Origin: Limousia pullorum | Lineage (GTDB): Bacteria > Bacillota > Clostridia > Oscillospirales > Acutalibacteraceae | DNA: 18,166 nucleotides | Reading direction: 5' to 3' | Assembly (NCBI GenBank): GCA_018714545.1 | Contig: DVNG01000069.1 | Span: 1 to 18,166 of the forward strand | Shown here: piece by piece, positions 1 through 7,200 of the stretch | Position numbering within the stretch: position 1 is the first letter of the stretch | Layout: every line of letters starts with the position of its first letter | Position numbers and translations under genes: made by a program | Notes under the pieces: model-generated | Seen by the model: only the letters and a program-made list of their open reading frames with translations | Databases searched by the model: none | What the model was told of the DNA's origin: nothing

Positions 1-236
1 TTATTTTGGCGGTGTTTAACCTTATTCCAATACCGCCCCTTGACGGCTCAAAGGTGCTCTATGCATGTTTGCCTGACAGAATACTTTATAAGTTTATTCC
101 TTATGAAAGATACTTTATCCTTATAGTTTTGGCTTTGATGTGGGTGGGGGTGCTTTCTTATCCTATCAACTTTATTGCAAACTATATTTACAACGGCATT
201 ATGTGGCTTACGGGTTTGCCTTTTAGTTTCTTATAA
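1..236 (+). CDS. M50-family site-2 metalloprotease, C-terminal fragment
   Basis: This is the 3' end of a gene that begins before the window; the reading frame is open from the first bases, with full codons from position 3. The fragment starts with hydrophobic sequence and the motif NLIPIPPLDGSKVL. This is the second metal-binding motif (N-x-x-P-x-P-x-LDG) of membrane-embedded M50 zinc proteases of the YwhC/SpoIVFB type, where the Asp of LDG is a zinc ligand. Two further hydrophobic stretches follow, roughly FILIVLALMWVGVL and a last amphipathic or membrane segment before the stop at 234-236. The HExxH motif should lie upstream and is not visible. The gene sits 23 nt before scpA. M50 proteases of this short type are often found beside scpA/scpB in Firmicutes, so co-transcription is likely. 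The substrate cannot be told from the sequence. Confidence 0.85.
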   Translation, partial: ILAVFNLIPIPPLDGSKVLYACLPDRILYKFIPYERYFILIVLALMWVGVLSYPINFIANYIYNGIMWLTGLPFSFL

Positions 237-259
237 TAAGTTTTACAGCGGAGGGATAA

Positions 260-1069
260 TTGTTGGAACATTCACCGGTTGTGCTGCAATACAAGCTGCC
301 CGAGTTTGAGGGACCGCTGGATTTGCTGCTTACTCTGATTTCCAAAAATAAAATAAATATCTGCGATATTCAAATAAGCGAGCTTTTAGAGCAGTATATG
401 GAGCAGATTTCAAAAATGCAGGAGCAGGATATGGATATAGCTTCCGAGTTTTTGGAGATGGCTTCAAGACTTGTCTATATCAAGTCGGTTTTCCTGCTTC
501 CAAAGCACGAGGAAGAGGCTCAGGAGCTTAAAAAAGAGCTTGAGGGTCAGCTTATAGAGTATCAGCTTTGCAGAAAAACAGCCGCTATGCTGGGAACTAT
601 GGCAAACTTTGACACCTTTTACAGGGGAGCTTCTCCGGTTGAGTACGACCTCACCTATAAAAGAAAGCATCCTCCCGAGGATATCGCCAGAGGTTACGAG
701 AGCGCTTGCGGCAGGGGAAAAAGACGTCTTCCGCCGCCGGCAGAGGCTTTTTCCGGAATTGTGGCAAAGAGGATTGTTTCGGTCGGTTCAAGGATTGTCC
801 ATGTGCTCAGACGCCTTAAAAACGAACACAACCTTACCTACGGCAATCTTTTTGAAACAAGTACCGAAAGGGGAGAGCTTGTTGCCACATTCCTGGCTGT
901 GCTGGAGCTTGTAAAGGGCAAGCGCATACGAATAGAGGGCGACGGAGAAAATGCTCAGGTGGTTGTTAAGGACGATTTGGGCGATATAGAACAGCTCCAG
1001 AGAGAGGCGGATTTGTCCTACTCTAAAGATGAAGAACCGGAAAATGAAGCAGGTGGTGAAAAAGTATGA
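260..1069 (+). CDS. scpA: Segregation and condensation protein A
   Basis: ScpA is the kleisin that bridges the SMC ATPase heads and, with ScpB, forms the bacterial condensin that organises and segregates the chromosome. At 269 residues it has the usual family length. The N-terminal kleisin motif EFEGPLDLLLTLI (about residues 15-27) and the following helix with I/L-rich sequence are typical, as is the SRLVYIKSVFLLP stretch near residues 69-81. The C-terminal winged-helix region (about 165-235) carries FLAVLELVKGKRI. The start is TTG: GGAGGG lies at 250-255, and two consecutive TTG codons (260 and 263) are possible. The second has the better 7-nt spacing, so the protein may be one residue shorter. 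It overlaps scpB by ATGA at 1066-1069, which implies translational coupling. The acidic tail (EEPENEAGGEK) is variable in the family. Confidence 0.95.
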   Translation: MLEHSPVVLQYKLPEFEGPLDLLLTLISKNKINICDIQISELLEQYMEQISKMQEQDMDIASEFLEMASRLVYIKSVFLLPKHEEEAQELKKELEGQLIEYQLCRKTAAMLGTMANFDTFYRGASPVEYDLTYKRKHPPEDIARGYESACGRGKRRLPPPAEAFSGIVAKRIVSVGSRIVHVLRRLKNEHNLTYGNLFETSTERGELVATFLAVLELVKGKRIRIEGDGENAQVVVKDDLGDIEQLQREADLSYSKDEEPENEAGGEKV

Positions 1070-1662
1070 CAGACAGAGAAAATATTTGCGCCATAGAAGC
1101 GATTTTGTTTGCTTCCGGCGGTTCTGTTTCCATAGATAAAATAATGTCGGCTTTGGACATAAAAAAGGCTCAGGCACTTGAATATATCAAAGTGCTTGTG
1201 GAAGAATATAACAGTGAGAAAAGAGGACTTGAGATTATAAAGCTCAACGACTCCTATCAGATGGTTACTAAAAAAGCTTATGCGCCTCAGATACGCACCG
1301 TTATGGATTTGAAGAGAAACACACCGTTATCCCAGGCGGCGTTAGAGGTTTTGGCGGTTGTGGCTTACAATCAGCCTGTCACCAAGGCTTTTGTGGAGCA
1401 GGTGAGAGGTGTTGACTGCAGCGGCGTTCTGTCAAGCCTTGCGGCTAAGGATTTGGTTGAGGAAAGAGGAAGACTTGAACTTCCCGGCAGACCTCTGCTT
1501 TATGGAACGACCGAAAACTTTTTAAGATGCTTCGGTCTTTCCTCTTTGGATGATTTGCCAAGCCTGCCTGAAAAAGAGGGAGAAAAGGAAGAACCACTTA
1601 CCGGTGAAGAGCTTTCTGCCCTTGCCGGTGAGGCTCAAAGCCTTCTTGATATGGCTAAATAA
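1066..1662 (+). CDS. scpB: Segregation and condensation protein B
   Basis: ScpB dimerises through winged-helix domains and binds the ScpA kleisin in the SMC-ScpAB complex. The 198-residue length is normal. Family features visible are the N-terminal IEAILFASGGSVSIDKI (residues about 9-25), the central LSQAALEVLAVVAYNQPVTKAFVEQVRGVD segment (near 88-117) and the YGTTENFLRCFGLSSLDDLPSLP end of the second winged helix (near 146-168). An acidic linker and a short C-terminal tail follow. The start ATG overlaps the scpA stop codon, so the two subunits are probably made in a coupled ratio. Confidence 0.96.
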   Translation: MTDRENICAIEAILFASGGSVSIDKIMSALDIKKAQALEYIKVLVEEYNSEKRGLEIIKLNDSYQMVTKKAYAPQIRTVMDLKRNTPLSQAALEVLAVVAYNQPVTKAFVEQVRGVDCSGVLSSLAAKDLVEERGRLELPGRPLLYGTTENFLRCFGLSSLDDLPSLPEKEGEKEEPLTGEELSALAGEAQSLLDMAK

Positions 1663-1716
1663 GTCCTTATCATAACAAAACAGGCGCAGGCTTAATAAAA
1701 GAATTGGGGTGGTACA

Positions 1717-2358
1717 TTGGCGTGGCTGTGGATTTTAGGTTCTGTTGCGCTGTTGCTGATACTTTTTCTGATTTCTTCCGTACATGTGAGTTTTTCCTAC
1801 AATAAAAAAATGAAATATAAGCTCAGGTGGCTTTTTATTTCAATAAGTTCCGAGGATTTTAAGGAAAAGACTAGTGAGGAAAAAAAGGAAGAAAAGCCTC
1901 AGGAGAAAAAGCCGGAAAAACCGAAATCTTCTTTTTTAAAAAATCTGTATAAAGGGGAAGGTTTGACGGGTATAATAGATATACTTCGTGATGTATCACA
2001 GATTGCCCAAGGCGCATTAAAATATGTTTTTGAACACTTAATTGTAAAAAGATTTTATATAGATATATCTGTCGCCTGCGGCGACGCCGCAAAAACTGCG
2101 ATACGTTACGGACAGGTATGCGCCGGAGTTTATCCCTGCGCCGGCATAATTGTTTCAAATACAAAATGCAGAAGCTACGATATAAACATATATCCCGATT
2201 TTGATGATAAATCGGAAAGTAAAATATCGGTGGACTTTAAGGGAAGAGTAAAACTGTTTTTTATTATAAAAACTGCGGTTGTTTACGGTTTGAAGCTTTT
2301 GAAAATCTATAAAAACAGAATTATCCCATCTATTATCAGAGGAGAGAGAAAAGGCTAA
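1717..2358 (+). CDS. DUF2953 family membrane-anchored protein
   Basis: A 213-residue protein with one clear N-terminal membrane segment (about residues 2-25, WLWILGSVALLLILFLISSV), a Lys/Glu-rich charged linker (about 50-72), and a soluble domain with a CGDAAKTAIRYGQVCAGVYPC stretch. The order scpB - this gene - gerW/ytfJ is a recurring clostridial arrangement, and the protein resembles the DUF2953 family placed there. Its biochemical role is unknown. The neighbourhood suggests a role linked to sporulation or the cell envelope, which is inference only. The start is TTG at 1717, preceded by GGGGTGG at 1706-1712. The gene begins 54 nt after scpB with no visible terminator between them. Confidence 0.8.
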   Translation: MAWLWILGSVALLLILFLISSVHVSFSYNKKMKYKLRWLFISISSEDFKEKTSEEKKEEKPQEKKPEKPKSSFLKNLYKGEGLTGIIDILRDVSQIAQGALKYVFEHLIVKRFYIDISVACGDAAKTAIRYGQVCAGVYPCAGIIVSNTKCRSYDINIYPDFDDKSESKISVDFKGRVKLFFIIKTAVVYGLKLLKIYKNRIIPSIIRGERKG

Positions 2359-2441
2359 AAACCTGCAAACAGCCGGGAAAGTCAAATAAAAAATAATACT
2401 GTGTCTGATGAAAATAATTCAAAGAAAAAGGAGTAATCAAC

Positions 2442-2861
2442 ATGGAAGAACATCCAATTAACAAACTGATGGACACCACCATGCAGAAAATTAAAGAAAT
2501 GGTGGATGTAAACACAATTATCGGCGACCCAATAACTACACCTGACGGAACAACAATTATTCCGATTTCAAAGGTAAGCTACGGCTTTGCCGCAGGCGGA
2601 ACAGATTTTCCGTCAAAAAGAGAAAACAGAGATAATTTCGGCGGCGGAAGCGGCGCAGGCGTTTCTATTACACCTATCGGATTTCTTACCGTTTGTAAGG
2701 GCGATGTAAGAATGGTTACTGTTGAAAACAATAACGGAACCATAGAAAATGTAATAGGAATGGTTCCCGATATGGTGAGCAAGGTAGGGGCTGTATTTAA
2801 AAAGGACAAGCCGGCAAAGGAAGATTTTGCAGATATAAAGCTTGACGACCCTGAAATATAA
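2442..2861 (+). CDS. gerW: GerW (YtfJ) family sporulation protein
   Basis: A 139-residue protein matching the GerW/YtfJ family of spore-formers, in which the Bacillus member is needed for proper spore germination. The family core is clear: HPINKLMDTTMQKIKEMVD at the N-terminus, the segment GDPITTPDGTTIIPISKVSYGF (about residues 28-49), a Gly-rich stretch FGGGSGAGVSITPIGFL (about 66-82), and the end VVPDMVSK-like VPDMVSKVGAVF. Length is normal. The start ATG follows AAAGGAG at a good distance. It is soluble, with no signal peptide. Its presence with a dacF-like gene indicates descent from a spore-forming lineage but does not prove that this organism sporulates. Confidence 0.93.
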   Translation: MEEHPINKLMDTTMQKIKEMVDVNTIIGDPITTPDGTTIIPISKVSYGFAAGGTDFPSKRENRDNFGGGSGAGVSITPIGFLTVCKGDVRMVTVENNNGTIENVIGMVPDMVSKVGAVFKKDKPAKEDFADIKLDDPEI

Positions 2862-2901
2862 TTTTGATATTTGAAATTTATCATAAAATTATTTTTAAAA
2901 G

Positions 2902-2921
2902 CATATTTGTGAACAAATATG
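2902..2921. promoter_or_regulatory. 20-bp perfect palindrome before the dacF-like gene
   Basis: The arms CATATTTGT (2902-2910) and ACAAATATG (2913-2921) are exact reverse complements around a 2-nt centre. As RNA it would fold into an 8-bp stem with a UGAA tetraloop that touches the ribosome binding site GAGGTGA (2923-2929). As DNA it looks like an operator for a dimeric regulator. No promoter consensus can be placed with confidence beside it. Confidence 0.6.
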
Positions 2922-2933
2922 TGAGGTGATTTT

Positions 2934-4034
2934 ATGATAATGCGAAAAATCGGAGCTTTGGCGTTGTCGTTGATGTTTTTGACCTTGGTTATAAAAACGT
3001 CCTATGCGGACGCCGCAGAAAATCCCGCCGAACCTGAACTTTCCGCTCAGTCGGCGGTACTGTTTTGTCCGGACAACGGTGAGGTGATTTTTCAAAAATC
3101 CGCCAATGATAGAATGAAAATTGCCAGCACAACCAAGATTATGACCACCCTTTTGACGCTGGAAGAGGCGGAAAAGGATGATAAAGTCCTTGAGTTTACT
3201 CTCGATATGGCTGCTGAGGGCAGTTCCATGTATTTACAGGAGGGCAACAAGCTCAGGCTTTCAGATTTGGCAGTGGGAATGATGCTGGCTTCCGGAAATG
3301 ACGGTGCAAATGCGGCGGCTGTAACCATCGGCGGCAGTGCTGAAAAATTTGCCGAAATGATGAACAAAAGAGCGGAAGAAATAGGTATGAACAATACCCA
3401 TTTTGTAACTCCCAGCGGCTTGGACGACGAAAATCACTACAGCACCGCCTACGATATGGCTTTGCTTATGGGCGAGGCTATGAAAAATCAGGACTTTGCG
3501 GAAATCGCTAAGATGAAAAACGGCTCTGTGGAGCTTATTTATCCCGAGGGTAAAATCCTTTCCTATACAAACCATAACAAGCTTCTAAGCTTGTATGAAT
3601 ACTGTATCGGAGGGAAAACAGGATTTACCAAAGCCGCCGGAAGATGTCTTGTGACTGCCGCCCAAAAAGACGGAGTTACTTTAATAGCCGTAACATTAAA
3701 TGCGCCATCTGACTGGAATGACCATATTAACCTTTATAATTACGGTTTTTCCCTGTTGGAAAGTGTGGAGATTTCAAAGGAAAGTCTTTCGGTGGAAGTG
3801 CCTGTCGCCGGAACAGGAGAGAAAATTAAGCTCGTTCCCGATAAAAATTTGACTTTTGTGAGAAAAATCGGCGGTCAGGACTTTGACATAGAAGAAAATG
3901 TACGTTATTATATACCTAAATTTATTTATCAGCCCGTAATGTGGGATGAACCTTACGGAAAAGCTGTTGTTTATCTCGGAAATAATAAATTGGAAAGCTT
4001 TTTGCTGTTTCCGGAAAATAACTCAAATGAATGA
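2934..4034 (+). CDS. dacF: Serine-type D-Ala-D-Ala carboxypeptidase (S11, DacF/PBP5 type)
   Basis: A penicillin-binding protein that removes the terminal D-alanine from peptidoglycan stem peptides at the outer face of the membrane. It has 366 residues. A signal peptide is visible at about residues 1-26 (MIMRKIGALALSL... ending SYADA). All three S11 active-site motifs are present: STTK with nucleophile Ser65 and Lys68, SGN at 120-122, and KTG at 228-230. The C-terminal part (about 275-355) fits the beta-rich PBP5_C domain. I see no clear C-terminal amphipathic anchor or hydrophobic tail beyond FLLFPENNSNE, so its membrane anchoring is uncertain. The start at 2934 is set by GAGGTGA at 2923-2929; the second ATG (2940) is possible. 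The name dacF follows its position near gerW and is less certain than the enzyme class. Confidence 0.93.
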   Translation: MIMRKIGALALSLMFLTLVIKTSYADAAENPAEPELSAQSAVLFCPDNGEVIFQKSANDRMKIASTTKIMTTLLTLEEAEKDDKVLEFTLDMAAEGSSMYLQEGNKLRLSDLAVGMMLASGNDGANAAAVTIGGSAEKFAEMMNKRAEEIGMNNTHFVTPSGLDDENHYSTAYDMALLMGEAMKNQDFAEIAKMKNGSVELIYPEGKILSYTNHNKLLSLYEYCIGGKTGFTKAAGRCLVTAAQKDGVTLIAVTLNAPSDWNDHINLYNYGFSLLESVEISKESLSVEVPVAGTGEKIKLVPDKNLTFVRKIGGQDFDIEENVRYYIPKFIYQPVMWDEPYGKAVVYLGNNKLESFLLFPENNSNE

Positions 4035-4080
4035 TGAAGCTGTTTTCTAAATGAAAACTCATATGTGAGCAAAACCGGGA

Positions 4081-4135
4081 TGCCAAAGGAACCACCGTCC
4101 CTTTGGCAGGAGGTTTGGAGGACGGAGTCCTTCAA
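4081..4135 (+). repeat. Two-hairpin element in the leader of rluB
   Basis: Hairpin 1 has a perfect 9-bp stem, TGCCAAAGG (4081-4089) with CCTTTGGCA (4100-4108), and a 10-nt loop. Hairpin 2 pairs TTGGAGGAC (4115-4123) with GTCCTTCAA (4127-4135) over a 3-nt loop, with one G-T wobble. CCGTCC in loop 1 (4095-4100) is complementary to GGACGG in hairpin 2 (4120-4125), so the two structures could exchange. The rluB ribosome binding site (AAGGAGG, about 4137-4143) follows at once. No T-run follows, so it is not a simple terminator. It may be a leader regulator or a dispersed palindromic repeat unit. Confidence 0.65.
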
Positions 4136-4149
4136 GAAGGAGGAAATGA

Positions 4150-4896
4150 ATGATTATCAGATTACAGAAGATGATGGCTGACTGCGGTGTGGCTTCCAGA
4201 AGAAAGTGTGAAGAGCTTATCGCACAGGGAAAAGTAAAGGTAAACGGAGTTGTTGCGGAAATAGGGGATAAGGTTGACCCCTATAACGATAAGGTTTTTG
4301 TAAACGGTAAAAAGCTTACCGCCGCCGCAAAGCCGAAATACAGATATATTATGCTCCATAAACCAAGAGGCTATATCACAACCATGAACGATGAAAGAGG
4401 CAGAAAGTGCGTTGCGGAGCTTGTAAAGGATATTCCGGAAAGAATATATCCTGTTGGCAGACTTGACAGGGATTCAGAGGGAATGCTTCTGATGACCAAC
4501 GACGGAGAATTTGCAAACATAATCACACACCCTAAGAAACATATTTATAAAGTCTACAGAGTAACAGTGCGCCCGGGAATTACCGAGGACCAGATTGTGG
4601 AAATGTCTGTGGGAATGGAAATCGACGGCTACAAAACTGCGCCTGCTGAGGTTAGAGTTATTCAAAAGCAGGAGGGAAGAGCAGTTCTGGAAATTGTGCT
4701 TAGAGAGGGCAGAAACCGTCAGATTAGAAAGATGTGCGAGAAGCTGGGAATTGAGGTTGCAAGACTGAAAAGAACAGCGGTTGGTCAGGTAAAGCTTGGT
4801 ATGCTTCAGCCGGGAAAATGGCGTGAGCTTACCAAAGAAGAGGTTAAAAAGCTTACCGCCAATCCGAACCCCTCAAGGCATGTTGTCAAGAAATAA
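4150..4896 (+). CDS. rluB: 23S rRNA pseudouridine synthase, RluB/RsuA family
   Basis: Converts a specific uridine of 23S rRNA to pseudouridine. It has 248 residues, usual for the family. The N-terminal S4 RNA-binding domain spans about residues 2-60 (RLQKMMADCGVASRRKCEEL). The catalytic domain contains the RsuA-family motif GRLDRDSEG with the catalytic Asp at about 106, then GMLLMTNDG, and the C-terminal REGRNRQIRKMCEKLG motif. This order and LKR-x-x-VG near the end fit RluB of Firmicutes, though RsuA/RluE specificity cannot be excluded from sequence alone. The start ATG at 4150 follows AAGGAGG with ideal spacing. The next gene starts 14 nt after the stop and probably shares the transcript. 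Confidence 0.93.
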   Translation: MIIRLQKMMADCGVASRRKCEELIAQGKVKVNGVVAEIGDKVDPYNDKVFVNGKKLTAAAKPKYRYIMLHKPRGYITTMNDERGRKCVAELVKDIPERIYPVGRLDRDSEGMLLMTNDGEFANIITHPKKHIYKVYRVTVRPGITEDQIVEMSVGMEIDGYKTAPAEVRVIQKQEGRAVLEIVLREGRNRQIRKMCEKLGIEVARLKRTAVGQVKLGMLQPGKWRELTKEEVKKLTANPNPSRHVVKK

Positions 4897-4910
4897 AGGC
4901 AGGGAATTTT

Positions 4911-5291
4911 ATGCTTACTATTTTACCATCTAAGGACAGTGAGATAATCGAAAAGTGCTGTCCAGAGACAGATTGTGCAGAGGCCCTCATTTCAAGGGAA
5001 AAGGGTCAGGAAATAGGATATATCTGTGTGGAACAGGTTGGAAGCCTTTTAAAGATAATCGGAATGGAGCTTTACTACTGCCCGAATACAGAAAAACTGA
5101 GCCAAAAGGACAGAATAGACGGTGACTGCCTTGTCCGTGCGGCAGGCTCTTATGCATGGAACAGGGATATATCCGTTATGGAATGTGAAAAAAAGGAATT
5201 GTTCCGCTTGCTTGTACAGCTTGGTTTTCAGCAAATTGACGATAAAGTGACGATAAATCTCAGTCAATTATTTAAACCGTGTAAAAATTAA
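4911..5291 (+). CDS. GNAT-like small protein of unknown substrate
   Basis: A 126-residue soluble protein that I do not recognise by name. The pattern resembles a shortened GNAT acetyltransferase: KGQEIGYICVEQVGSLLKIIGMEL looks like the beta3-beta4 hairpin, LVRAAGSYAWNRDISVMECEKKELFRLLVQLGFQ looks like the C-terminal helix-strand region ending in the usual LGF. The canonical acetyl-CoA loop R/Q-x-x-G-x-G/A is not evident, so binding of acetyl-CoA is doubtful. It lies 14 nt after rluB with a weak ribosome site (CAGGGA). A role in RNA or ribosomal protein modification is only suggested by the neighbour. Confidence 0.7.
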   Translation: MLTILPSKDSEIIEKCCPETDCAEALISREKGQEIGYICVEQVGSLLKIIGMELYYCPNTEKLSQKDRIDGDCLVRAAGSYAWNRDISVMECEKKELFRLLVQLGFQQIDDKVTINLSQLFKPCKN

Positions 5292-5310
5292 CAAAAAGAG
5301 AAATTTTTTC

Positions 5311-5344
5311 TTGTACTTTGACTAAATTTATAATATAATATAAA
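5311..5344 (+). promoter_or_regulatory. Predicted promoter of the biotin carboxyltransferase operon
   Basis: A perfect TATAAT -10 box lies at 5334-5339, 17 nt after TTGTAC (5311-5316). An overlapping option is TTGACT (5318-5323) with TATAAA (5339-5344) at 15 nt. It sits in the only sizeable gap before the three-gene operon. Confidence 0.6.
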
Positions 5345-5359
5345 CTGTGATATTTTGGG

Positions 5360-5382
5360 GGTAATCTAACTCAAAGATTGCC
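5360..5382 (+). promoter_or_regulatory. Leader hairpin of the carboxyltransferase operon
   Basis: GGTAATCT (5360-5367) pairs with AGATTGCC (5375-5382), with one wobble, over a 7-nt loop, in the untranslated leader between the predicted promoter and the ribosome site GGAGGA. No T-run follows. Whether it regulates or only stabilises the mRNA is unknown. Confidence 0.45.
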
Positions 5383-5428
5383 TCGTTAGAATGAATTCTG
5401 ACAAAGAATTAAATGGAGGAATATTAAA

Positions 5429-6739
5429 ATGAGTATTGAACAAATGACCAAGGCAAGGGAAGCGGCTCAGAATACATCCGCATATAAGAACCTGCTGAAG
5501 TTTTTTGACGAAAACAGCTTTTCTGAAATAGACGGCTTCGCAAAATCCGGCAAGAACTATGCTGAAGTTGTTGCAGGTTTTGGTATGGTAGAAGGCATGC
5601 CGGTTTATGCTTTCGCTCAGAACAGAGACGTATGCGGCGGCGCAATGAGCAAGGCTCACGCTGCTAAAGTAAAGAAGATATATGACTTGGCTTTAAAGAC
5701 AGGCGCTCCTGTTGTAGGATTCTACGACAGCATCGGCGGCAAGCTCAGAGAGGGTAACGAGCTTTTGGCTGGTTACGGCGATGTTTTGAAGGCTTCCGGT
5801 CAGCTTTCCGGTGTTGTTCCTCAGATTTCCGTAATCCTCGGAAACTGCCTCGGAACAGGCGCTTTGACAGCTGCTAACGCTGACTTTATCATCATGAATA
5901 AAAAGGCTACACTTTCTCTCTCCACAATGGGTACAGAGGGAACTGCCGAGGATAACGCAAAGAAGGGTATCTCCGCTCTTACAGCAGAGAACAACGCAGA
6001 GGCTATTGCAAAGGCAAGAGAGCTTATTACATATCTCCCTTCAAATAACCTCAGCTCTTCAGCTGCTGCATTTGAGGCTGCACCTGCTGCTGCTCCTAAG
6101 TGCCCTGCTGAGATGGTTGCTGACGAGAACACTCTCTTTGAACTCTATGCAAACTACGGTTCACAGGCTATTGTAAGTCTTGGCAGAGTTGACGGCAGAG
6201 TTGTAGGCTTTGTTGGCACAAAGGGCGAGAGCGTTGGCTATCATGCAGGCGACAAGATTGCAAAGTTTGTTCGTTTCTGCGACGCTTTCTCAATTCCTGT
6301 TATCACTTTTGTAAACAGCGAAGAATTTACTTCAATCAAGACTGCTTCTAAGGTTACAAGCGCATATGCTGAGGCAACAACTGCTAAGATTTCTGTTGTT
6401 ACAGGTACTGCTGTAGGCGCTTTGTACATCGCAATGGCTGGAAGCGGCGCAAACACAGATGTTACTTTTGCTCTTCCACAGGCTATAATCTCTCCTGTTA
6501 CTCCTGAGGCTGCTGCATTTATCATGGCTCCTGAGAAGATGAACGTTGTTCCTGCAAAGCAGAAGGAAGCTGCAATGAAGTTTGCACAGGCAGAGCTTTC
6601 AGCATTTAAGGCTGCTGAAAACGGCTTTGTTGAGGATGTTATCACTGAGGACGAGCTCAGAGGCAAGATTGCTGCTGCTCTTGAGATGCTTGAGGGCAAG
6701 AGAGTTCCAACACTTGCAAAGAAACATTCAACAATCTGA
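5429..6739 (+). CDS. Divergent carboxyltransferase (12S/MmdA-like) protein
   Basis: A 436-residue protein with the two-crotonase-fold layout of acyl-CoA carboxyltransferases (MmdA, transcarboxylase 12S, PccB, AccD/A). These move a carboxyl group between carboxybiotin and an acyl-CoA. The N half keeps VCGGAMSKAHAAKVKKIYDL and SGVVPQISVILG (about 126-138). The C half keeps GYHAGDKIAKFVRFCDAFSIPV. Key family motifs are altered: GGARIQEG is GGKLREG (103-109), GAVYSP is GALTAA, DvPGFlPG is replaced by NSEEFTS, and KaYGGAY reads TAVGALY. It is also about 70 residues shorter than MmdA (about 510). An Ala/Pro-rich linker (about 210-228) joins the halves. It starts at ATG with GGAGGA upstream and heads an operon with a biotin carrier and an OadA/5S subunit. 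It may use an unusual acceptor or be mainly structural. Confidence 0.8.
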   Translation: MSIEQMTKAREAAQNTSAYKNLLKFFDENSFSEIDGFAKSGKNYAEVVAGFGMVEGMPVYAFAQNRDVCGGAMSKAHAAKVKKIYDLALKTGAPVVGFYDSIGGKLREGNELLAGYGDVLKASGQLSGVVPQISVILGNCLGTGALTAANADFIIMNKKATLSLSTMGTEGTAEDNAKKGISALTAENNAEAIAKARELITYLPSNNLSSSAAAFEAAPAAAPKCPAEMVADENTLFELYANYGSQAIVSLGRVDGRVVGFVGTKGESVGYHAGDKIAKFVRFCDAFSIPVITFVNSEEFTSIKTASKVTSAYAEATTAKISVVTGTAVGALYIAMAGSGANTDVTFALPQAIISPVTPEAAAFIMAPEKMNVVPAKQKEAAMKFAQAELSAFKAAENGFVEDVITEDELRGKIAAALEMLEGKRVPTLAKKHSTI

Positions 6740-6816
6740 TTAAACATATAACGACATAAAATATATTCCTGCATTAAATTATTTTACTGCGTGGGTTTAG
6801 AAAAGGGGATTTTACA

Positions 6817-7176
6817 ATGAAAAATTTGAGAATTACAGTAAACGGCACAGCATACGACGTACAGGTTGAAGAGCTTGGCGCAGGTGCAGCTCCTGCTCCT
6901 GTTGCAGCACCAGCTCCTAAAGCAGCTCTGGCACCAAAGGCAGCTCCTGCTCCTGTTGCAGGCGGCACAGAGATTACAGCTCCTATGAACGGAACAATCG
7001 TTAATGTTCCTGTATCTGTTGGCCAGGCTGTTAAGAAGGGCGACGTATTGGTAATTCTTGAAGCTATGAAGATGGAAAACGAAATCATGGCTCCTGAGGA
7101 CGGAACAGTTGCTTCTATCGCTGTTAACAAGGGCGAAGCAGTTGACTCAGGAAAGGTTCTTCTTACTTTGAAATAA
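6817..7176 (+). CDS. Biotin carboxyl carrier protein (1.3S/BCCP type)
   Basis: A 119-residue biotinyl carrier that shuttles CO2 between the partner subunits. After an N-terminal strand segment (KNLRITVNGTAYDVQVEEL) comes an Ala/Pro-rich flexible linker at about residues 22-50, made of repeated APAP/AAPAPK units. The biotinyl domain follows from about 52 to the end. The biotinylation motif EAMKMENE places biotin on Lys85. Length and layout match the transcarboxylase 1.3S subunit and the free carriers of sodium-pump decarboxylases. It lies between the two carboxyltransferase genes, with 77 nt before it and 24 nt after it. Confidence 0.95.
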   Translation: MKNLRITVNGTAYDVQVEELGAGAAPAPVAAPAPKAALAPKAAPAPVAGGTEITAPMNGTIVNVPVSVGQAVKKGDVLVILEAMKMENEIMAPEDGTVASIAVNKGEAVDSGKVLLTLK

Positions 7177-7200
7177 TCTGGATATTAAGGATGATACAAA

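Noticed and set aside
5277..5294. Rex operator before the carboxyltransferase operon
   Set aside because: Only the right half TTAACAA fits; the left half matches the clostridial consensus poorly.
6241..6774. 177-codon open frame on the minus strand
   Set aside because: It is the mirror of the Ala/Thr/Val-rich coding strand of the carboxyltransferase gene, has no ribosome site and resembles no family.
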